From Ephemerocybe angulata (lineage: Eukaryota > Basidiomycota > Agaricomycetes > Agaricales > Psathyrellaceae), in the NCBI GenBank assembly GCA_013368325.1, contig JAACJK010000111.1:1-64000 (forward strand): DNA of 64,000 bases. The letters are read 5' to 3'. The notes below the pieces were generated by a model. It was not told the origin of the DNA, searched no databases, and saw only the letters and a program-made list of their open reading frames with translations. Made by a program: the position numbers and the translations under genes. Below are positions 1 to 10,177 of the stretch, one piece after another (positions within the stretch are counted from its first letter, which is position 1; each line of letters starts with the position of its first letter).

Positions 1-24
1 CACTTCGACAATAAACCTGAACGT

Positions 25-905
25 CCATACACCATGATGCACCATTGGACTTGGAATTACTCAGGCCGATGTCCATACACCACACGATGCACCGTTGGAC
101 TTTGCAATATGAACGCCGACAGGCTGGGGTCGCTGCAGCTCCAGGCGTGACGCTACAGCGGTATCCTCTCGGGGGCAATGAACGACGCATATTGAGGCCA
201 AACGAAACTGGGGTGCAAGAGACTTTCAAGAACGTCCCAAAGCAACACAAGATCCGGCGAGTCTTAGGGACTGTTTAGGCTGGGGACTTGTCGTTAGAAT
301 GGGAATTGCCTGTGAACTCTGCGCCGGTGTCCCGCACTAACCAGGCAATAGACAACATTATCATACGCCACGGACACACGCCCCGTGCACCACGCACGAC
401 CCAAGTCCCACAAACTACGCCTGACGCACTATAACTACTACCCACGTACAACCACCGACCAACCTCCATACACCAGGGCACCCGCGCGTGCACCACGCCG
501 ACCAAGTCCCACAAACTACGCCTGACGCACTATACACTACTACCCACATACAACGCACCGACCACGGTCCATACACCACGGCACCCCGCGCGTGCACCAC
601 GCACGACCAAGTCCCACAAACTACGCCCGACGCACTATACACTACAAGCCACATACAACGCACCGACCACGGTCCATACACCACGGACGACAAACACAAC
701 GCGACACACCATGCGCCACGCCTAGCACCACGGACGGCACAAGCACTACAGGGGGATAGACTACTGGTCATTTGACACACCAGACCGCGCACAACATGAT
801 GCACCAAGTTGCACTATACATCACCTGCCTCGTGCGGTGCATTACAGGGACCCCCAGAGACGATACTCAGCCCATACACCACGGACGATGGATCCGCGAC
901 GCAGC
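25..905 (-). repeat. Array of degenerate CACCACGG/CATACACC motifs, left subterminal region of KDZ element 1
   Basis: Variants of gtccatacaccacgg and gcgtgcaccacgc recur from about 25 to 905. The reverse complement (ccgtggtgca) is the motif repeated at 14,040-15,200, so the two arrays are inverted relative to each other. Subterminal arrays of short motifs often serve as transposase-binding sites in large cut-and-paste elements. Assignment to a KDZ transposon is inferred from the transposase gene lying between the arrays. The true left tip is not in the window. Confidence 0.6.
384..694. repeat. Three tandem copies of a 103-104 bp unit
   Basis: Units 384-486, 487-590 and 591-694 each begin cgtgcaccacg and share the phrases caagtcccacaaactacgc and gcactatac. 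Units two and three are nearly identical and unit one is more diverged. Open frames here (488-775 plus, 415-807 minus) are products of the repeat and are not taken as genes. Confidence 0.9.
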
Positions 906-1655
906 ATGTACCAAGTCACCACCCTACTGAGGGCGAGAAGTCCCCTCTCTTTCTGTGACGTCTCTGTTGCACCAGTTGGCCGGACTTATTCGAAACCACA
1001 GAGAGTACCACAATGAAAAAAAAAAACATGATCTGACTAACCTCTGCCAAACCTCCGCTTGAACTTAGCTGCAGGATTTTCATGTGCACACATTTTCCAT
1101 TGAATATGTGGGCACGGGAAAGGTATTTACAATACAGGCGACAGGGCAACACAAGGGCACGTATACAGAGAATGAACACGAGCAAACACATGTACAGTCC
1201 TCGATTTACAGAAAGGTCTAAGTCCATGGGGGAAAGGAAAATGCGACGTAACAGGCAGCAAGCTGCATGAGGACGGTAACCAGATCGAAGGAAGGATCAG
1301 AAAGAATTGAGTGGGGAGGGGAGTGGGGGATGGAAAGTCAGAATGTCCGAATCGTGGAGAGGGGAGTGGGGGATGGAAAGACAGAATGTCCGAATCACAA
1401 TGAGAGCGTGGAACAGGTATGGATCGAAAGGTAACACAGAATGAGACGATGAGTCATAACAGGCAGAGTGAACAAAAAGGGTCAGGAAAATCTTTTGGAG
1501 TAGGGTCAGGGACGCCTCGTGCGGAGGATGCGGAAGAGGTGAAGGAAGGATCACGTAAAGACTGTGGTTGTCGCATCACCAGGATACAACAGAGTGGATC
1601 ATCGACATCAACGTCGGACCTAACAAAGACTAAGAGTTGAGTATCATCCAGAGGT
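906..1655. other. Gene-free stretch with a 43-bp tandem duplication
   Basis: No convincing coding frame. At 1317-1359 and 1360-1396 a 43-bp unit (aggggagtgggggatgg... ending in gtccgaatc) is repeated twice. The rest is unremarkable. Confidence 0.7.
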
Positions 1656-4600
1656 CTAAGCCAAATACAATCTACTGGGAAACACACACCTTTTAGACCG
1701 AGATTCTGAAGTAGAAGGGGGCGGGATGTTCTCATCGGCAGATCGCTTCACGCCACGGTAGGGATTGGTTGCGATGAGCGTGTCAAAGCACTTGCTCACG
1801 TCCTCAACCAAACCCTTCCAACTGTCGCGTGAGTCGTCTCTATATAACTCAGGGCCTGGAGCAGCTGCCCGACCCCACCATAACATGAGCATCATGAGAG
1901 ACACCGTTCCACTCGGACCCGATCTTCGAACGTAAGTCCATGCATCGGATACGGGGAGGGGATCGTCGTAGATGGGGGCTGGTAGAATGCCGTCGGAAGC
2001 ACGAAAAAGGGCTGAAAGACTTCCACCATCGCATGATCGCTATGCCGATGTCGGAGGGGTCGTCGATGAAGGCGGTCGTGCGTGATTACGTGCTCCATGC
2101 GAACCCTTGGCTGTCCATTTAGCCCACTCTTCAGGTCGGTCCCTCACCGGCAGTGCTCCCTGAAAGGATGAGGATGGTCAGAAGTAACTCTACAATGAGG
2201 CATTAAGTCGACTATACCTTCGCATGAGCACCGAAACCAAGACCTCGTTCCAGTGTGTCCCACTTCCCGACAAGGTTACCCCACACAGCACCAAGGTTAG
2301 TATCACTCAAGTCAGCCATCGCTGCCGTGTACCATCCAGGGTCGCCGGGAGGGGCAGCCAGTTCTTCGCCACAGGCGCAGAGTAGAAGAGGGTGTTGGTC
2401 CCAATTTGCTGCAGTCTCTCTCGAGTTAAAGAGGGGCGGGCATTCTCTTGGATCGACGAACGCCACCCACTCCCGCGGAGCTAGGATCAGGCACTTGAGA
2501 GGGGGCATGACTCACAGCGTTTGAGTGGATAGCCGTCGACTCCTGCGCAGCCGACGGACCCTCTAAGTTGGCAGGCTGATCGGCTGATGACTCGGCAGAA
2601 GTCGAAATGTTAGACGAAGGTGTTGCCTGTGTGTTCGAGATGGAATCTGGGACTGGCAGAGGCTCTTGAGGCCGAGGACTAGGATCGATGATCACACGCG
2701 AAGAAGGAGAGCTAGGCTCGAGATCGGTGGGCAGAGTGGAAGTTGAATTGGGCGACCGAACACCAGACGCCGATATCGCCTCGAGGGTGGCCTGGGAGGA
2801 AGGTGGAGTGGAGATGATTGAGTGTGCAGGCGAAGTGACGTTGGGGAGCCGAGATTCAGAGGACGAATTCAGCTCAACGCCGGGTTGAGAAGAATTCGGA
2901 ATGGAGGTGGAAGCAGTGGAGCACGTGGGCGAAGCGACTGGTGACTGGGGCGGCAGATTTCCAGATGTTAACTTAGGCTCGAACCCAGGATTAGAAGACT
3001 GAGAAGAATGCGGGAGGGGGGTGGAAGCAGCGGAGTGCGCGGGAGAAGCGATGGAAGGCTGAGAAGAGGGCGGAAGGGAGGTCAGAGCTGTGGAGCGCGC
3101 GGGTGAAGTGACGGTTGACAGGGATTGCGGACTTCCAGATGTTGACTTAGGCTCGAACCCGCGCTGAGAAGGCTGAGAAGGGGGCGGGAGGGAGGTAAAA
3201 GTGGTGGAGTGCGCGGGCGGAGCGACGGTTGCAAAGGGGGACCGAATTACAGATGTTGCACTAAGCCCAAATTCAGGCTGAGAAGAAGGCGGGATGGAGG
3301 TGGAAGCAGCAGAGCGCATGGGTGAAGCGACCGTTGGCTCCACTGGAGGCTGTGACATGTCGAAATTGTGGGTAGGAAGAAGGGAGGAGAGGATTCTAGC
3401 ATACCCGGCGCGAAGGTAGGCGCGGATGTGGCTGCTGCGTGGCAAGTGAGCGGGATGTCATCTGTCAAATTCACGTCGAGAAAGTTTGAGCCAGTGTTCA
3501 AGTGTGATTCGGATAGAGGTGGGGTTCCGTTTGGACCCAAGGAAATTTTGGACAAGTCAGACCAATCTAGCGATACATGAGCGAAACCCATATTCAAATA
3601 ACATGAGGGCACTTACATTCTGCACCGGTAAGGGACTCGAGCGGTCCAGAGAATGTAGGATACGAGGTTGAGAGCCCGAAGTCCAGGAACGACCCCCAGT
3701 TTGATCCGTACTGATAGCAGAAAGCAGGTGTTGCGGAATTCGAGGCGGACTGGGCAAGCGCAGAGAAGGCCCGTTTGGGGAATGAGAGCATCCATGTTCA
3801 TTCGAAGGAAGGAGATCGTTACCCGCGGAAGGGCTAGAATAAGAAATACTGTCGTTCTCTGAAGCCTTAGATCCATCCTCGCAGGGGAGACTAGTACCAG
3901 CGGATGAGCTCAAAATAGACAGGTCATCGGATTCAGAAGACCCCGATGTCACTGAGGAAGCTGAGGTCGGCGAAGCGCGAGCGGAATTTGCTGTTGCCGT
4001 GCTTTTACCTGGTAACGATAAGTTCAGTCCGCAGGCTTGGAACAGAGGGATCCAAATACGTACTCTGCTGTGGATCTGGATCTCCCGATTGCAGAGAAGC
4101 TGGCTCAGACACTGCACAGTGGTCGAGTCAGAGGAGAGATATGCGAACCACCGAGAGTCAACGTACCAAATACGTGGCGTTTCGCAAAGCGAGCGACCGC
4201 CTCAACATACAGTCTATCATGGTCAACCCAAGAAGACGAGAACAAAGGGGTGTCCTCCTTGTCACCGAATTGAAGGCTAGACAATGCGAGAAACATATGG
4301 TAAGCTAAGTGGATATCATTGAAAAAAAGCGGACACATACGTCCATGCCGAGATCTTCCCACTAGAGTCCGGGACCGGCCCGACAAGGGTGACAAGAGCC
4401 ATCAAACCAGCTTTACGAACCGGAGGATCAACGACGGCTTTCAGAATTGCAGGGAGGAGATTGATATGTCTATGCACATGTTAGAGTACCGGCCAAAAAT
4501 TAAATTGAATCGACATGCCTTTGTCGATCCTTGGGAGAAGCTCAACTTCGTCGTCATTGTCCTTCTGATTGCCCATCAAATCGACATAGTCGTCCACCGC

Positions 4601-4935
4601 TTTCAGCTTGTCATCCGTCGCTTTGGAATAGAGCTCCTGGCAGACGCCATGCCAAAGCTTGAGCTTTTTCTTACCAGTAATACCCAGCTCTTCACATCGC
4701 ACATCGACAGCTGCGCGAACTTCGTCGGGATACAACTTTGAATATGCTTCATACGCCTTGGGGCCCGAGTGCGGGGAGAGTAGATCGCCTTGAGGACCTT
4801 GGCAGGAACGGTCACGGCTCGACCTTGCACTACTTGAATAATTTGAAGTCCCTCACACCATGATGACTTCAATCGCATATGGATAAGCACATCCTTAACG
4901 GAACATACATGCCCTACGAGGACTATTCGCGTCCG
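1656..4935 (-). CDS. Multi-exon Ser/Pro-rich hypothetical protein, cargo of KDZ element 1
   Basis: Approximate gene model; the 5' end and one junction near 2,430-2,510 are unresolved. The N-terminal part (4,480-4,800) reads AYSKLYPDEV and ELGITGKKKLKLWHGV, a Lys/Trp-containing helical segment. The centre (2,430-4,100) is a low-complexity Ser/Pro-rich linker with repeated SPAHSxxxTSLPPSSQ units. The C-terminal exons read NLGAVWGNLVGKWDTLE, then RPEEWAKW, then WTYVRRSGPSG and LMLWWGRAAAPGPEL. Well-supported junctions are 2,218 to 2,159 and 2,090 to 2,011, both in phase. This Trp-rich C-terminus recalls a very abundant uncharacterised Agaricomycete family of repetitive regions, recalled from general knowledge and not checked. 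No function can be given. Its stop is at 1,656. Confidence 0.55.
2780..3360. repeat. Imperfect coding tandem repeats in the Ser/Pro-rich linker
   Basis: The phrase gtggagcgcgcgggtgaagcgac and variants recurs about every 100-130 bp. On the minus strand this gives repeats of the form VASPAHSTAxTSLPPSSQP. It lies inside the coding region of the minus-strand gene and probably expanded by replication slippage. Confidence 0.7.
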
Positions 4936-5125
4936 ACAATCCAAAGTCTAGCTAGTAGTGTCAAATTTGCGCCTTCGAAAGCATATCTCAGTGTATCTCA
5001 GAGTAAACAGATATCAATACAGGGCGGATATCTATAAAGTCCTTCTTAGTAGCGTACATCCTGTCCAACACTATATCCGCCCTCCCATAGTCGAACCTAG
5101 CAACCATCCCTCCGTCTTCTATTCT

Positions 5126-6382
5126 ATGGCCAACGAGTCTAACACCAACAAGGAGAGGAGCACGGGCCGCGGCCTGCGGCTCTCTTTGCCGATGAGAGAC
5201 ATGCTGACCTCGATGATTCGCGCCATTGATCTGCGTAGGTACTCCACTGCACACACTAGAATACTCAATCTAACCAATACAACTAGGTCGCCTTATGATC
5301 AATGCCGCCGCTCAGCAAGAGTACGAGTACCGTAAGCTTCTCTTCTCTCCTAGCTCTTCTTCTCTCTCCTCCGCTCAGTTGCTTCTTTCGGTTCCTTCTT
5401 TTCATTATGTGCATATTTGACCAATCTCCGCATTAGATCCTGAGACCTGTAATGTGTGTGAGGGCGCTGGGTTTTTGATGGTTCCAAACGCGCCTCCTCC
5501 GTCCGACTCAGAGGACGAGTCTGATGTCGAGGTGAACGCAGAGGAAGATGATGATGTGAAAGTTGAGGACGACGGGGGAATCATTCCAAGCCTTGTGACT
5601 CATGGTGCGTATAGCTCGAGTCATTTCCAGAAGCTCGGTGCTCATTTCATGGTCTTCCCTACTCAGGCGCGCTTCCCGCGCTTCCTTCCGCGCAGACTAG
5701 TGGCGCTAGTGCTTCGATTCTCCCAGGCTCCGCTGGAGCCGCGCCCCCTGCCGCGGCCGCCACCGTCCCAAACATCGCCGCACTCACCATTTCTCCCACT
5801 CCAGCTACCTCTGCCCCAGCCATTGTCACGGGCACCAATGCCACTGCTGTCCCTGCCCCTATCGCTATACCCGTGGTTGGAGCTGTTCCCCCTGCTGCTC
5901 AAGCTGCAGCCCCCGTCGCCCCTAACGTCCCGACCAGCGCCGTCGCCGCTCTCACTGGGGTCGTCACTGCTGCTGCTGGCCTGGGTCCCTACCCTATCTC
6001 CACGGTGATCCCCGGGTTCCACTCCCTTGGTCCGAACAGTGCAACCCCTCAGACCCCGCCCCAGCCCTTGAACGCCGTCTTCACTGGGTATGGAGGTAAG
6101 TCTTCTACTACGGCTTCTGCTTCTAAAGATCTAATTTGTTCTCTCCAAATAGAAGAGCGTTACTATGCGATTACCAAGGGTGTTCGTGTTGGAATATACG
6201 GAGGATGGTAAGTCGAACTTCTATTAATTTGCTTCTATATGGCTGGACATTCCCGCAGGCAGAACACCTCGCCCTACGTAACCGGAGTGGCATCGGCCAG
6301 CTTCAGCCGCCATCGCAGCCTCGAGGCTGCCTTCCAGGCGTACGAGGTGGCTTTCAACCGGGGCATTGTGGCTTACGTCTAG
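5126..6382 (+). CDS. Protein with C-terminal viroplasmin / RNase H1 N-terminal domain
   Basis: Six exons join in phase: 5126-5234, 5287-5331, 5437-5604, 5667-6095, 6153-6207 and 6259-6382, giving 309 residues. The N-terminus is basic and helical (LRLSLPMRDML). A CNVCEG motif leads into an acidic stretch (SDSEDESDVEV), followed by about 140 residues rich in Ala, Pro and Thr. The last 60 residues (YYAITKGVRVGIYGGW ... VASASFSRHRSLEAAF) match the small alpha/beta viroplasmin fold found at the N-terminus of eukaryotic RNase H1, which binds RNA-DNA hybrids or double-stranded RNA. No RNase H catalytic domain follows; the stop comes directly after the domain. All junctions have GT-AG ends. Its place between the two motif arrays suggests transposon cargo. 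The domain call is by pattern and fairly sure; the role is unknown. Confidence 0.8.
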
Positions 6383-7513
6383 AATCGCAATTCTCGGGAC
6401 TTGAAGGACTTTGCTCGACTATGTGTTTTGCTGTGCGACTCGTACTTGTACTTTTGCTACCCCCGTGCCAATATATACATATGTGTGTGTCTCCGACGTT
6501 ATGAGTATCGCAAGGCACATTTTATTGAGTTTTTGGATGAGATATTCGAGGTTCTGGGATTTAGGCGCCCGTTCGGCATCCTATCTCGGCAGCGATGACA
6601 TTGGGACTCCGCAGCCGGCAATAACCGAGGTCAGAGGACTTAGCGATTTCTCAGGTTTGGAGGAGCAGACAAGGGATCAGCAGGCATAATATAGCGTTAT
6701 ACTGTAAAGTAAAACCTTCAAATGGTGATTGAAGCCCAATTCATGTCTGTAAGGATGTTTCTCAACGCGTCCGTTGAGCAGAACTCGAGAGACTAACAGA
6801 CAAGAGGTCATGTTCGCGACTTTGGGATCTCGGCAATACCATGGGCTCGAGATGGGATTGGGGACTACGTTGGCTGTATTTGCTGGGCTCTGGGATGTAG
6901 CTGAGAACCACCATGCCATTTATTTCATTCAAGGTGCATCGTGCAGTCGAGAGGGCACCGGTTAAGCTCGCGTGAATCGCAGGACGCCAACATATGGGTT
7001 TCGGAGCATCCAAGTGGTCGCACGAGTCATTGCTTGGCCTTATCATCTTCAAGAGGTCAGTTCAACGATATTCTATAGTTTTGTAACCTATATATATAGT
7101 TATATTTGACCCGCATACAAAAGGTCGACATTCCAATCGAGTTGACTATGGGCATTTCAAGTCGAATCGTTGCATTTCTTAGTGATGCTATAAATATCAT
7201 TTCCTGGACATTGATGTATACCTAATTCAAACATATGCGCAATCCATATATTTTGCGACCGATAAGACTGTTATCGCACAACAGGATGCCATGGAATATC
7301 AATATCTATGTTTGCGCGAAACTCAGAGAACCCGTTTGTACATCGCGATTGGCTCGCACGCCATCCAAATCGGGAAACATCAGATTTGGGATCGGGGATG
7401 GATATATTTGGCAATCCCTGTCGTCCTTCTTTAGATCCAATATTTAACTCGACCTGGGGAATGCGTACAACTCCAGATCCTCTTGCTACCCAACCTCACA
7501 CCTCATATCCAAC
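6383..7513. other. Gene-free spacer
   Basis: AT-rich intergenic sequence with a tatatata tract near 7,090. Open frames at 7,235 and 7,308 were examined. They do not join the downstream exons in phase, so nothing is called. Confidence 0.6.
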
Positions 7514-8101
7514 ATGCCATTGGCCTCCAGTTAGTCGTTTCCCAGTCTTCATTTTTTCCCCTCTCACCCTACGTCCCCCTAGGCCTTGCCTTAGCCATCA
7601 CCGCTCTGCTAGATGAAGGCTGGTCCGCGGTATGTGTCGCCGACTTCATAGTCGGCGCCATCGGATACAACGAGACTTTGTTAGCACGAGGGTCAACCGA
7701 GATCCACTGGCGCGTGTTCTGGAACCGTTGGCTCCTAGTCCGCGCTCTCCCTGCCACACCCCCAAACACTGACCGCGCTCTCTTTGAGATGGCATACCGC
7801 GATGTGAGTCGTCGTTATTGTCCATTTTTCCCTACTTACACAGTTCCAAAAGCGCGTCATCCACTCCTCGCTCAGGCTCGCCATCCGTTCGCGCAGGTCG
7901 GGCGTCCCCTCCATCGTCGACGCCACCTCTTCCCAACGAGGCCTTGTCAGGCTCCGCGCGTGTCTGCGCAAGATCGTGTTCAGCGGCGAGTTCGACTTCG
8001 ACCGCTACCTCAACCGCACTGTGTCGATGTCCGACGCCCCCCTCTTCGAAACCCTCTACGGGCCTCAGGCCTCCCGCCGTGTTCGTCGTAGCCAGCGCTA
8101 A
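7514..8101 (+). CDS. Hypothetical 164-residue protein, cargo of KDZ element 1
   Basis: Three exons: 7514-7529 (16 nt), 7583-7803 and 7844-8101. The start follows from phase: the donor GTTAGT after 7529 and acceptor CCTAG before 7583 join MPLASS to LALAITALLDEGW without a stop. The other two frames of the first exon fail. The second and third exons read continuously through a classical GTGAGT intron. The protein has a hydrophobic helix near residues 5-25, a Trp-rich middle (IHWRVFWNRWLLVRALP) and a basic C-terminus ending RRVRRSQR. No known domain is recognised. The very short first exon resembles that of the next gene. It could be a DNA-binding accessory protein, but that is a guess. Confidence 0.6.
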
Positions 8102-8771
8102 TCCAAATTTAGCATCACTCCCGACCCCGCGCGCTCTCGCGCACTCAAAAGCCATGGACCGCGCAGTGTATAATGTGTAGATTTTTTTCTTGTACATCTT
8201 GTATCTACACATTCTCCCATCTCGCCAATCCCACCTTTCTGTACCCTTTGCATTGATAAGATTGCCTGAGCGCTTACGCGCTCTAAGTTGCCCGGACTCA
8301 TTGACAGGGCTGTGAGTCAATCGCACTAGAAGCTGGGAACGTGTCCCAGCTTCTCTTCTTTTCCCAACCCGGCAATGGAATGCTCGTTGACAGGGGGCGC
8401 GTGAAGCGGGCTGGTGCATCTACATCATCCGCTGACGTCCTTCCGTCGATACCCGCCAGCAAATGCACCTATACCGGGCACTCCGCCTCTCCTGGAAGGT
8501 GCCACTTAACTCAAATAGAAGACCGAAGTGAGCTCCGTCATCCGCTTAAGTTTGTTCAAGTGGCTGGTTCTGCGTGGCTCGGGACCTTAATTCTTTCGAC
8601 CTTAGTGTCGAATACGAGTCGAATAGACAACTCACGCTCGCGAATAGTTGCGAAGTCCCGCTATTGCGTAAGTATTATGTCATTGAATAGATGCATACCC
8701 TTATAAGCAACACCGCAGTATAAAGTCCCCACTCTCTTATGTTTTTACCTTTGACTTAAAGCCTCATAACC
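8102..8771. other. Gene-free spacer with a small hairpin at 8328-8354
   Basis: A perfect inverted repeat has 11-bp arms (agaagctggga) at 8328-8338 and 8344-8354 around a 5-nt loop, 226 bp downstream of the previous stop. No coding frame was accepted. A tataaag box occurs near the right edge. Confidence 0.6.
8719..8725 (+). promoter_or_regulatory. TATA-like box before the 114-residue gene
   Basis: The sequence tataaag lies 47 bp upstream of the ATG at 8772. Position and match fit a core promoter; there is no other evidence. Confidence 0.35.
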
Positions 8772-9218
8772 ATGTCCACGGTCAGTTTCAATGCAATGGG
8801 ATGATCCGCTAAGTTCTGATCTTCAATCAGTAGTCACTACCTCGTCCCGATCCGGTACAAATGATCATCTTGGTCGAGAACGCCAATGATTTTGGCGAAG
8901 CCGTGAAGGCTGATCGAGGAGCCGCGTGGCTTGACGACTTCTTTGATTATTGGACGCAGCGTTGGCCAGGCCGCCGTAAAGGGCGGGATATGACTAAGTA
9001 CTTAAGAGAGGAGAGAGAGGTAGGTAACATAACCTGCTAGTAGTGCTATGGGCTGATACCTAGTCTAGCTGGTCCGGCAAATTCTGACGGAAAATACCGA
9101 CGAGCACCGGGAACATAATGAGCGAAAACGGCTGCTACGCTGGGGGTTAGAGGTTGATGTTGTGTTCCGCCACTGGCTCAGCATCAACGAGCCACGCCGT
9201 GCACGCCTTTCACCCTGA
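8772..9218 (+). CDS. Hypothetical 114-residue protein with a 9-nt first exon, cargo of KDZ element 1
   Basis: Three exons: 8772-8780 (only M-S-T), 8834-9019 and 9069-9218. The second exon reads SLPRPDPVQMIILVENANDFGEAV in short pieces and continues through LDDFFDYWTQRWPGRRKG. The third reads LVRQILTENTDEHREHNER and ends RRARLSP. Both introns (53 and 49 bp) have GT-AG ends and the frame is closed at neither junction. The protein is Trp/Arg-rich and mostly helical by composition. No domain is recognised. No open frame of 60 or more residues covers it, so a plain ORF scan would miss it. A TATA-like box sits 47 bp upstream. Confidence 0.6.
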
Positions 9219-9373
9219 GGGCACCTTTGCATAGTCATAAGTAGTAATGTACAGTGTCAGCGATAGAAATTGCCTAAGTCCCACAAGCGATCAGTGCGTA
9301 CTCGAAGTAGGTTACTACGACTAGAGTCCAGCGCTACCAAATCCTCGGCTTCGTACTTGAGCAACCGTGATAT

Positions 9374-10006
9374 TCACAAAGTGTTGGTGAACACAATGCA
9401 CTGGGTGGGGGTATACTGCATGACAGGAGTGCGCCCCAAGACAGAGATAAAGTCTCTGCGCTTTGCTGTGAGGAAGCAATATGTACCCCAGAGGTCCTCC
9501 TTGACTTCGACATCCTTCATCTCGTGCATTTGCTTCATCCTATCCTCTAGTTGCCCTCGGTAGCGATGAATCAGGTATCCGTGTAGCGCCGCAGATATGG
9601 GCCCATATATATCTTCAAAGCTTTCAAGGGATGTGAGGGATGTGGGGTATGGAGGTAATCCTGCGAGGGCTGCAAAGCAGCTTGGGCTGAGCTCAACGGC
9701 ATCGAGGACGAGCATATCTTCACCGTGAATGAAACGCTCGAGTAGTGGCTTCGATCTTGAGCATGGTATCTCCATTCGAGCATGTCGCAAGACGGCGTCG
9801 GGGAGGATAGGTGGCGGCTTGGTTCGTATGTATTGTCGGTGGTTTTCGGCTTTTCTCTTCGCCACAACCCTGGGCATATGTCAGCGTGGTCATAATGGCC
9901 ATATCCTGCGCAGTGCTTACTCTGGTCTAAGCGCCAAGGCTGCACGTCGGCTCCTTCGGGCTTTCTTTTTCTCCTCCAAAGTAAAATATTTTGCATTTCT
10001 TCCCAT
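9374..10006 (-). CDS. Hypothetical 193-residue protein with a basic N-terminus, divergent from the KDZ transposase
   Basis: Two exons, 9921-10006 and 9374-9869, join in phase 2 through a 51-bp GT-AG intron. The start MGRNAKYFTLEEKKKARRSR is a basic, highly charged helix like a nucleic-acid-binding or nuclear-localisation segment. Then come HRQYIRTKPPPILPDAV and a C-terminal half with a predicted helix (YRGQLEDRMKQMHEMKDVE) and TAKRRDFISVLG. Similar small proteins with a basic 'LEEKKKARR' start are common in repeat-rich parts of Agaricomycete genomes (general knowledge, not checked). It diverges from the KDZ transposase gene with 171 bp between starts, which suggests a shared promoter. Function unknown. 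Confidence 0.65.
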
Positions 10007-10177
10007 CGAGGAAGGGTTTGAAGTCCCGGGTGATTGTAGTGTAACGTTTTGGTAAGTGTAGGAGTGGGCGATGGTCAAAGCTATCCTAGGCCGACCTGGC
10101 CGGACATTGATTTCTGAAAGTCTGCGCCGAGCGCACCAATGCAACGTCACCGGTCATTGCCCCTCTTTCACCAAACC

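Noticed and set aside
415..807. Long overlapping open frames on both strands in the left array
   Set aside because: They arise from the 104-bp tandem repeat and encode only repeated phrases; no domain or splice context.
7235..7616. Open frames 7235-7447 and 7308-7616 as first exon of the 7.5 kb gene
   Set aside because: Neither joins the well-supported downstream exon in phase with an acceptable donor; the ATG at 7514 does.
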